DNA of 64,000 nt from Xanthomonas sp. AM6. GTDB lineage: Bacteria; Pseudomonadota; Gammaproteobacteria; Xanthomonadales; Xanthomonadaceae. The notes beneath the pieces were generated by a model that did not search any database, was not told the DNA's origin, and was given only the letters and a program-made list of their open reading frames with translations. The stretch lies in contig NZ_CP106869.1 in NCBI RefSeq assembly GCF_025665335.1, positions 4,676,501 through 4,740,500 on the forward strand. Reading direction: 5' to 3'. The position numbers and the translations under genes were made by a program. Shown here one piece after another: positions 55,545-64,000 of the stretch (positions are counted from its first letter, which is position 1; each line of letters opens with the position of its first letter).

Positions 55545-56858
55545 ATGACAATCGTGGAGAAGCGGCCGCGCCGCTTCGGAATCTTCGGGCAACTCTGGTT
55601 CCAGGTGCTGATCGGCACGCTGATCGGCGTGTTGCTGGGCTGGCTTGCGCCGGGCACCGGCACTGCGATGAAACCGTTCGGCGATGCCTTCATCAAGCTG
55701 ATCCGGATGATGATCGGACCGATCATCTTCGTCACCGTGGTGCACGGCATCGCCGGCATGCGCGACATGCGCAGCGTGGGCCGGCTGGCACTGAAGTCGC
55801 TGATCTACTTCGAGGCGATCACCATCCTGGCGCTGATCGTCGGCCTGGTCGCGGTCGACCTGTGGCAACCCGGCGCCGGCATGAACATCGACCCGGCCAG
55901 CCTGGACGGCAGCAGCATCAAGAACTACGTCAACACCGCGCACGATCAGTCGGTCACCGCGTACCTGATGAACATCATCCCCACCACGCTGGTCAGCGCG
56001 TTCACCGAGGCGCACGTGCTGCAGGTGCTGTTCGTGTCGGTGCTGTTCGGAGTGGGCCTGGCGGCGATCGGCGAGCGCGGCGAGCCGGTGATGCGGGTGA
56101 TCGAAGGCACGTCGCAGACGCTGTTCCGGGTCATCGGCTACGTCATGTACTTCGCTCCGGTCGGCGCGTTCGGCGCGATCGCCTTCACCGTCGGACAGTT
56201 CGGCGCCGACTCGCTGATGGCGCTGGGCGAACTGATCATCGAGTTCTTCTTGGTCTGCGCGCTGTTCACCGCGGTCGTGCTCGGCGCGGTGTGCTGGTGG
56301 TGCGGGGTCAGCCTGTGGCGGCTGCTGGTGTACATCCGCGACGAGATCGTCATCGTCGCCGCCACCACCTCCACCGAGACGGTGCTGCCGCGGCTGATCG
56401 AGAAGATGAAGGCGCTCGGCTGCGAGGAGGGCGTGGTCGGCTTCGTGATCCCCGCCGGCTATTCGTTCAACCTCGACGGCACCTGCCTGTACCTGACCAC
56501 GGTGGCGGTGTTCCTGGCCCAGGCGACCAACACGCCGCTGACCGTCTGGCACGAACTGGGCCTGATCGCGGTACTGCTGCTCACCTCCAAGGGCGCGGCC
56601 GGGGTGGCCGGCGCGGCATTCGTGGTGCTGGCGGCGACGCTGTCCACCACCGGCACCATCCCGGTGGCGAGCATCGCGCTGATCCTGGGCATCCACCGCA
56701 TCCTGGCCGAAGGCCTGACCTTCGTGAACCTGGTCGGCAACTCGGTGGCCACCATCGTGATCGCCAAGTGGGAGGGCAAGCTCGACCACGCCGTGCTCGC
56801 CGAACGCGTCGGCAACCGCGCGCTGCGCCGCCGCTACCTGGCCGCCACCACGCCCTGA
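55545..56858 (+). CDS. dctA: Dicarboxylate:cation symporter (DctA/DAACS family)
   Basis: This is a 437-residue inner-membrane symporter of the DAACS family, with eight helices plus re-entrant loops. The hallmark stretches are MMIGPIIFVTVVHGIA, TTSTETVLPRLIEK and GYSFNLDGTCLYL, and SKGAAGVAGAAFVVLA near residue 352. In this operon it probably imports a pathway acid such as 2-pyrone-4,6-dicarboxylate, 4-oxalomesaconate or a C4 dicarboxylate. A GGGAGG site precedes the ATG. Substrate is inferred from context only. Confidence 0.88.
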   Translation: MTIVEKRPRRFGIFGQLWFQVLIGTLIGVLLGWLAPGTGTAMKPFGDAFIKLIRMMIGPIIFVTVVHGIAGMRDMRSVGRLALKSLIYFEAITILALIVGLVAVDLWQPGAGMNIDPASLDGSSIKNYVNTAHDQSVTAYLMNIIPTTLVSAFTEAHVLQVLFVSVLFGVGLAAIGERGEPVMRVIEGTSQTLFRVIGYVMYFAPVGAFGAIAFTVGQFGADSLMALGELIIEFFLVCALFTAVVLGAVCWWCGVSLWRLLVYIRDEIVIVAATTSTETVLPRLIEKMKALGCEEGVVGFVIPAGYSFNLDGTCLYLTTVAVFLAQATNTPLTVWHELGLIAVLLLTSKGAAGVAGAAFVVLAATLSTTGTIPVASIALILGIHRILAEGLTFVNLVGNSVATIVIAKWEGKLDHAVLAERVGNRALRRRYLAATTP

Positions 56859-56929
56859 TCGCATGCCCCGGTCGCACCGGGGCGCCGCCCGAACCGTCGT
56901 TCCGGCCGCCAGGCCGGACAGGAGGCTCC

Positions 56930-58264
56930 GTGTCTCGCATCACCCCTTCCTCGCTGACCCTGCTGCTGGGCGGACTCGCCGGCGGCGGCATCGCACCGGC
57001 GCTGGCGCAGGTCCAGACCGCCCCGCCGTCCACGCCGGCCGCCAAGGTCAAGGCCGGCAAGGCGCCGGACGGCATCGATCTGACCTTCGACTTCGTCGGC
57101 AACCTGGCCGGCAATCCGGTCGGCGGCGTCGATCAGGGCACCGCCGCCTCGTACTGGTTCATGGCCCAGTCCAGGCTCGACCTGGACACGCTGTTCGGCG
57201 TGCGCAAAACCGAGGTCGACGTGCAGGCCGCGTGGTTCGCCGGCGACAACCTGGCGCGCGAGGAGATCGGCAGCTCGATCAGCGTGCAGCAGACCTGGCG
57301 CCCGGTCGCCGGCGGGCGCCTGACCCGGCTCACCGTCAAGCACCGCTTCGACAACGGGCTGAGCGTCACCCTCGGCCGCGCGCCGTTGAACAGCTACTTC
57401 AACAATTCGCCGCTCAACTGCGCGTTCATGAGCAACGCGATCTGCCTGACGCCGTTCGGCCCGATCACCGACATCGGCATCACCGCCTACCCCAACTCCT
57501 CGTGGGCGGCGATGCTGCGCTACGACGTCGATGCGCGCTGGTACGCACAGGCCGGCGTGTTCGACTACGACAACGCGCTCAACGCCGCCGGCAAGAACGG
57601 CGTGGACTTCTCGCTCGGCAAAGGCACCGGCACCCTCAGCGCCGGCGAGATCGGCTACCAGACCAGCTTCGCCAACGCGCGCCTGCCGCGTACCGTCCGC
57701 ATCGGCGCCTATCGCAACAGCGACGGCGGCAAGAGCCCGTACTTCGACGTCAACGGCAACTCGGCCGGGCGCACCGGCAAGGCCTTCGCCAGCCTGGACG
57801 GCGCCCGCACCGGCGCCTACGCGATGCTCGACCAGACCGTGTGGCGCGGCGCGGGCAAGCGCAACCTGGCGCTGTTCGGGCGCTACTTCGTCAACACCGG
57901 CAACGTCGCTCCAGTGCAGTACTTCGCCGCCGCGGGGCTGGTGAAGACCGGCACCTTCGCCGGCCGCGACCAGGACACGTTCGCGATGTTCGTCTCCGAT
58001 ACCCACTTCGACCCCGAGCAGATGGCCTACCTGCGCGACCGCCGCATCCGCCACGGCGGCAGCGGCACGCCGCACAACGACGAGATCCTGGGCGAGATCA
58101 GCTACGGCTACGCGCTGCGTCCCGGCATCGTGCTGATGCCCAACATTCAGTACGTGATCAATCCCGATCCGATCTACGCCCCCACCCGCACCACCGACAT
58201 CCCCGATGCGCTGATCCTGGGATTGCGCGTGGACGTGCATTTCGCCCAGCTGTTCGGCTGGTGA
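56930..58264 (+). CDS. OprB-like outer-membrane porin of the lig island
   Basis: This is a 444-residue outer-membrane protein with signal peptide LLLGGLAGGGIAPALA. Its pattern is that of the OprB/carbohydrate-selective porin family: alternating short strands throughout, ending with aromatic Trp. It starts at GTG 56930, preceded by GGAGG. Such porins let aromatic or dicarboxylic acids cross the outer membrane; the operon position next to a symporter suggests that role here. Confidence 0.82.
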   Translation: MSRITPSSLTLLLGGLAGGGIAPALAQVQTAPPSTPAAKVKAGKAPDGIDLTFDFVGNLAGNPVGGVDQGTAASYWFMAQSRLDLDTLFGVRKTEVDVQAAWFAGDNLAREEIGSSISVQQTWRPVAGGRLTRLTVKHRFDNGLSVTLGRAPLNSYFNNSPLNCAFMSNAICLTPFGPITDIGITAYPNSSWAAMLRYDVDARWYAQAGVFDYDNALNAAGKNGVDFSLGKGTGTLSAGEIGYQTSFANARLPRTVRIGAYRNSDGGKSPYFDVNGNSAGRTGKAFASLDGARTGAYAMLDQTVWRGAGKRNLALFGRYFVNTGNVAPVQYFAAAGLVKTGTFAGRDQDTFAMFVSDTHFDPEQMAYLRDRRIRHGGSGTPHNDEILGEISYGYALRPGIVLMPNIQYVINPDPIYAPTRTTDIPDALILGLRVDVHFAQLFGW

Positions 58265-58292
58265 CTCCTCCCCTCCCCCACCGAGGCTTCCC

Positions 58293-59315
58293 ATGATCAT
58301 CGACTGCCACGGCCACTACACCACCGCCCCGGCCGCACACGACGCCTTCCGCAAGGCGCAGGTCGCGCATTTCGACGACCCCGCACAGCCGGCACCGGAC
58401 TATCCGCGCATCTCCGACGATGCGATCCGCGACAGCGTCGAGCAACACCAGCTGCGGCTGCTGCGCGAACGCGGCGCCGACATGACCATCTTCTCGCCGC
58501 GCGCCAGCGCCATGGCCCACCACATCGGCGACGAGGCGGTGAGCCAGGCCTGGACGCGGCGCTGCAACGACCTGATCGCGCGCGTGGTGCAGCTGTACCC
58601 GGAGAGCTTCATCGGCGTGTGCCAGTTGCCGCAATCGCCGAACGTGCCGATCGCGCGCTCGATCGCCGAACTGGAGCGTTGCGTGAACGAGCTCGGCTTC
58701 GTCGGCTGCAACCTCAACCCGGACCCGTCCGGCGGGCACTGGACCGGCCTGCCGCTGACCGACAGGGCCTGGTATCCGTTCTTCGAGAAGATGGTCGAAC
58801 TGGACGTGCCGGCGATGGTGCACGTGTCCGGCAGCTGCAACGGCAACTTCCACGCCACCGGCGCGCACTACCTCAACGCCGACACCACCGCGTTCATGCA
58901 GTTCCTGCAGGGCGACCTGTTCCGCGATTTTCCGGACCTGCGCTTCGTCATTCCGCACGGCGGCGGCGCGGTGCCCTACCACTGGGGCCGTTTCCGCGGC
59001 CTGGCCGACATGCTGGGCAAACCGCCGCTGTCCGAGCACGTGATGCGCAACGTGTTCTTCGACACCTGCGTCTATCATCAACCCGGCATCGACCTGCTGT
59101 TCGAGGTGATCGACATCGACAACATCCTGTTCGGCTCGGAGATGGTCGGCGCGGTGCGCGGCATCGATCCGCAGACCGGCCACCATTTCGACGACACCAA
59201 GCGCTACATCGACGCGCTGGCGATATCCGACGCCGACAAGCGCAAGGTGTTCGAGGCCAACGCGCGGCGCGTGTATCCGCGCCTGGATGCGCAGCTGAAG
59301 GCGAGGGGTCTGTGA
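58293..59315 (+). CDS. ligJ: 4-oxalomesaconate hydratase (LigJ)
   Basis: This is a 340-residue amidohydrolase-superfamily enzyme that hydrates 4-oxalomesaconate to 4-carboxy-4-hydroxy-2-oxoadipate. It begins MIIDCHGHYTTAP with the HxH metal ligands, contains ADMTIFSPRASAMAHH, IPHGGGAVPYHWGRF and LFGSEMVGAVRG, all features of Sphingobium LigJ and clearly unlike general hydrolases. It is coupled to ligI by TGATG. Confidence 0.95.
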   Translation: MIIDCHGHYTTAPAAHDAFRKAQVAHFDDPAQPAPDYPRISDDAIRDSVEQHQLRLLRERGADMTIFSPRASAMAHHIGDEAVSQAWTRRCNDLIARVVQLYPESFIGVCQLPQSPNVPIARSIAELERCVNELGFVGCNLNPDPSGGHWTGLPLTDRAWYPFFEKMVELDVPAMVHVSGSCNGNFHATGAHYLNADTTAFMQFLQGDLFRDFPDLRFVIPHGGGAVPYHWGRFRGLADMLGKPPLSEHVMRNVFFDTCVYHQPGIDLLFEVIDIDNILFGSEMVGAVRGIDPQTGHHFDDTKRYIDALAISDADKRKVFEANARRVYPRLDAQLKARGL

Positions 59316-60214
59316 TGGGTACGCTGGCGACGGGCACGTTCCAGAAGGATGCCGACTGGCTGGATTTCGATCCGGCCCCGAGCAAACCGCGGTTCGTGCC
59401 GCCGCCGGGCGCGGTGGACGCGCACTGCCACGTGTTCGGTCCGGGCGAGGTGTTCGCGTATGCGCCCGAGCGCAAGTACACGCCGTGCGACGCCGGCAAG
59501 GAACGGCTGTTCGCGCTGCGCGATTTCCTCGGCTTCGAGCGCAACGTGATCGTGCAGGCCACCTGCCACGGCGCCGACAACCGCGCTATGGTCGATGCGC
59601 TGCGCGCCGCCGGCGCGCGTGCGCGCGGCATCGCCACGGTGCGCGACAGCGTCGGCGACGCGGAGCTGCAGGCACTGCACGACGCCGGCGTGCGCGGCGT
59701 GCGCTTCAACTTCGTGCGCCGGCTGGTCGATCCCAAGCCCGATGCCTACTACCGCCGCATCATCGACCGCATCGCCGCGCTCGGCTGGCAGGTGGTGGTG
59801 TATTTCGAGGCCGCCGACCTGGCCGAGCGCTGGGATTTCTTCACCTCGCTGCCGACCACGGTGGTGGTCGACCACATGGGCCGGCCGGATGTGACCCAGC
59901 CGGTGGACGGACCGGAATTCCAGCGCTTCGTGCGCCTGCTGGCCGAGCACGGCAACATCTGGAGCAAGGTCAGCTGTCCGGAGCGGTTGTCGCGCTCCGG
60001 TCCGCCCGGCTACGACGACGTGGTGCCGTTCGCCAGGTACCTGGTCGAGCGCTTCCCGGATCGCGTGCTGTGGGGCACCGACTGGCCGCATCCGAACATG
60101 AAACAGCACATGCCCGACGACGGCGCGCTGGTCGACGTCATCCCGCGCATCGCGCCGACCGCCGAGCTGCAGCGCAAGCTGCTGGTCGACAATCCGATGC
60201 GGTTGTATTGGTGA
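59315..60214 (+). CDS. ligI: 2-pyrone-4,6-dicarboxylate hydrolase (LigI)
   Basis: This is a 299-residue amidohydrolase that opens the lactone 2-pyrone-4,6-dicarboxylate to 4-oxalomesaconate. The motifs closely follow Sphingobium LigI: PPPGAVDAHCHVFGPGEVF with its HxH, NVIVQATCHGADN, VVDHMGRPDV and WGTDWPHPNM with the catalytic Asp. The ATG at 59315 overlaps the ligJ stop; a GTG at 59312 is possible. Last gene of the island, followed by a GGGAGTC-type repeat. Confidence 0.95.
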   Translation: MGTLATGTFQKDADWLDFDPAPSKPRFVPPPGAVDAHCHVFGPGEVFAYAPERKYTPCDAGKERLFALRDFLGFERNVIVQATCHGADNRAMVDALRAAGARARGIATVRDSVGDAELQALHDAGVRGVRFNFVRRLVDPKPDAYYRRIIDRIAALGWQVVVYFEAADLAERWDFFTSLPTTVVVDHMGRPDVTQPVDGPEFQRFVRLLAEHGNIWSKVSCPERLSRSGPPGYDDVVPFARYLVERFPDRVLWGTDWPHPNMKQHMPDDGALVDVIPRIAPTAELQRKLLVDNPMRLYW

Positions 60215-60215
60215 G

Positions 60216-60247
60216 GCCGGGAGTCGGGAGGGGGGAGTCGGGATCGG
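60216..60247. repeat. GGGAGTC-type degenerate repeat
   Basis: Degenerate units (GGGAGTCGGGAGGGGGGAGT) directly follow the ligI stop, belonging to the same family as 28276, 35725 and 39236. Confidence 0.6.
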
Positions 60248-60410
60248 CAGAAGCGGGGCGTGCGCGCCGAAGCCGACGGCACGGATGATGCGCGGGGCTT
60301 GCGCGCCGGCAGCGCGTCGCTGATTCCGATCCGGCGCCGCCGGCCTCTGTCGCGCGGCGCACACACCGCTTGGGCCGATGCTCACAAGTGACACCGCACG
60401 CCACAAAGAC

Positions 60411-60434
60411 GAAACCCGCCTTGCGGCGGGTTTC
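60411..60434 (-). terminator. Stem-loop terminator of the L28-L33 operon
   Basis: A 10-bp perfect stem (GAAACCCGCC 60411-60420 with GGCGGGTTTC 60425-60434) with a 4-base loop lies 36 bases past the rpmG stop. The U-tract on the minus side is short (GTCTTTG), so termination in that direction is moderate; the structure could also stop plus-strand transcription. Confidence 0.7.
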
Positions 60435-60470
60435 GTGTCGACCTCGAAAAGCGATCCAGCGATCAGGCGA

Positions 60471-60635
60471 TCACTTGATCTTGCCTTCCTTGTACATCAC
60501 GTGCTTACGCACGACCGGGTCGTACTTCATCATTTCCATCTTCCCCGGAGTGTTCTTCTTGTTCTTGTCCGTGGTGTAGAAGTGGCCGGTGGCGGCCGAG
60601 GAAATCATACGGATCTTGTCACGCTTGCCTGCCAT
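60471..60635 (-). CDS. rpmG: 50S ribosomal protein L33
   Basis: This is a 54-residue ribosomal protein: [19 protein letters not shown] and a C-terminal [15 protein letters not shown] typical of the Cys-free (zinc-independent) L33 form. It lies 13 bases after rpmB with the spacing of an operon. Confidence 0.96.
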   Translation of the reverse strand: MAGKRDKIRMISSAATGHFYTTDKNKKNTPGKMEMMKYDPVVRKHVMYKEGKIK

Positions 60636-60648
60636 GATTGCTTGCTCC

Positions 60649-60885
60649 TCAGACCTTTTCGCCGCGCGCGCGCAGCTCAGCCAGAACGGCGTCGATGCCG
60701 TTCTTGTCGATGGTGCGCAACGCGTGCGCGGAAACCTTCAGCTTGACCCAGCGGTTCTCGCTGGCGACCCAGAAGCGGCGCTCGTGCAGGTTGGGCAGGA
60801 AGCGGCGACGGGTTCTGTTGTTGGCGTGGGAGACGTTGTTACCCGTCTGCACACGCTTGCCGGACACTTGGCATACGCGGGACAT
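60649..60885 (-). CDS. rpmB: 50S ribosomal protein L28
   Basis: This is a 78-residue ribosomal protein beginning [11 protein letters not shown] and with the usual [11 protein letters not shown] segment and [14 protein letters not shown]. The ATG at 60885 has GAGGTG upstream. First gene of rpmB-rpmG. Confidence 0.96.
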   Translation of the reverse strand: MSRVCQVSGKRVQTGNNVSHANNRTRRRFLPNLHERRFWVASENRWVKLKVSAHALRTIDKNGIDAVLAELRARGEKV

Positions 60886-61058
60886 TACGCACCTCGATAG
60901 ATAGTTTGAGTCGCCCATAGCCTGGGAGACGGCGGCCCCGGCAGCCTTGCGGGCCGCCACGCGACGTGGGAAATCAAGCAGTTACGCTGGGGAAGGCCGG
61001 CCGGAGATCGCGTGTCCGGCCGCCGTTCCGACCGAAGCCGGGCACAGCGAGCCGCGCA

Positions 61059-61724
61059 TTATGCATGGCTTTCCTTTGTGCCGCAAGCACTTACCGGCAG
61101 CGCGCGGGCCTGGCGCAGCTCCGCCCAGGCGCGCCGCGCCACCCGCCAGGCCGAGCGCAGGAACAGCAGCAGCAGCGCCGCGGCGATCAGCAGGTCCGGC
61201 CAGCCGGCGCCGAACGCCCACACCGCCACGCTGGCGGCGATCACCGCGCCGCCCTCGTAGACGTCGTTGAGCGAGCACGCCCAGGCCGAGGCCAGGTTGA
61301 TGTCGCCGCGGCGGTACGGCCACAGCAGGCGCAGGCACAGCAGGTTCGCCGCCAGGTTCAGCGCCGCGGCCACGCCCATGCTCTCGAACAGCGGCAGCTG
61401 CGGATGCAGCAGCTTCCAGCCGATGCCGGCGGCCACCGCCAGCGCCGCGGCCAGGATCAGCGCGGCCTTGAGCAGGGCCACCCGCGCCTTGGCCGCCAGG
61501 CTGGCGCCGACCACCGCCAGGCTCAGCGCATAGGTCAGCGCGTCGCCGAGGTTGTCCAGGCTGCCGGACAGCAGCGAGGCCGAGCCGCTGTGCCAGGCGC
61601 TGCCCAGCAGCATCGCGAAGGTGCCGGCGTTGATCGCCAGCACCCACCACAGCACCCGCCGCTGGCGGGCGTGCAGCGCCGCCACGTCCACGGTTTTGCC
61701 GCACCCGCAGCAGCTGTCGGCCAT
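61059..61724 (-). CDS. Cation diffusion facilitator-like metal transporter (221 aa)
   Basis: This is a short CDF-type membrane protein with a Cys-rich start (MADSCCGCGKTVD) and about six membrane segments. It has the helix-2 pattern SLLSGSLDNLGDALTY and the helix-5-like SLNDVYEGGAV, with the Asp residues at metal-site positions. It lacks the long C-terminal domain of CzcD-like proteins. It starts three bases after the RND gene stop, so it is co-transcribed with that pump, suggesting heavy-metal efflux. Confidence 0.85.
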   Translation of the reverse strand: MADSCCGCGKTVDVAALHARQRRVLWWVLAINAGTFAMLLGSAWHSGSASLLSGSLDNLGDALTYALSLAVVGASLAAKARVALLKAALILAAALAVAAGIGWKLLHPQLPLFESMGVAAALNLAANLLCLRLLWPYRRGDINLASAWACSLNDVYEGGAVIAASVAVWAFGAGWPDLLIAAALLLLFLRSAWRVARRAWAELRQARALPVSACGTKESHA

Positions 61725-61727
61725 CGC

Positions 61728-64000
<2,273 letters not shown>

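Overview
The window is very GC-rich chromosomal DNA of a yellow-pigmented member of the Lysobacteraceae, almost certainly Xanthomonas. The evidence is a complete xanthomonadin pigment locus with recognisable xanB2, xanA2 and xanC, an sX13-type small RNA beside polA, a YadA/Xad-type trimeric adhesin, and intergenic repeats typical of the genus. The species cannot be fixed from the sequence alone. No rRNA, tRNA, CRISPR array, prophage or intact insertion sequence was seen. The first gene (adhesin) and the last gene (CzcA-type pump) run off the window.

Layout: 1-3.7 kb holds the adhesin C-terminus and a secreted subtilisin-like protease, closed by a terminator. 3.8-7.3 kb holds a membrane-anchored ankyrin protein overlapped by ycgL, on the minus strand. 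7.5-25.6 kb is the xanthomonadin cluster. A plus-strand run carries ketosynthase, chain-length factor, glycosyltransferase and a flavin halogenase-like enzyme. A minus-strand run carries the ACP xanC, a membrane protein, two acyltransferases, two hotdog dehydratases, a LolA-like protein, an MMPL exporter and a ketoreductase. A second plus-strand pair is a second halogenase-like enzyme plus the chorismatase xanB2, and the ligase xanA2 faces it. Two sets of genes with no obvious pigment role interrupt the locus: a membrane protein with a small basic protein, and a P-loop kinase.

25.8-34.4 kb is housekeeping: a cyanide-insensitive-type bd oxidase (cydAB/cioAB), an S9 peptidase, two unassigned proteins, hemF and a DUF2164 gene. 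34.5-39.2 kb holds a YetF-like protein, the sX13-like RNA, polA and a DUF2782 lipoprotein. 39.7-50.8 kb contains stress and membrane genes (universal stress protein, maa, the ybhP-clsB-ybhN operon, small secreted and VOC proteins), a 112-bp tandem repeat array, uvrD and an FAD oxidoreductase, followed by a second cardiolipin synthase.

52.4-60.2 kb is a catabolic island. A double-helix-turn-helix LysR regulator is divergent from ligK-ligU-transporter-porin-ligJ-ligI. These enzymes form the lower half of the protocatechuate/gallate 4,5-cleavage pathway, from 2-pyrone-4,6-dicarboxylate to pyruvate plus oxaloacetate, but no ring-cleaving dioxygenase is present. With its own porin and carboxylate symporter the island looks like an uptake-and-degradation unit. 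rpmB-rpmG (ribosomal L28 and L33) and a CDF/RND metal-efflux pair end the window.

The most interesting items are the sX13-like RNA with C-rich loops, the dioxygenase-less lig island and its two-HTH regulator, the pigment locus with two halogenase-like enzymes and inserted genes, and the repeat families between genes.
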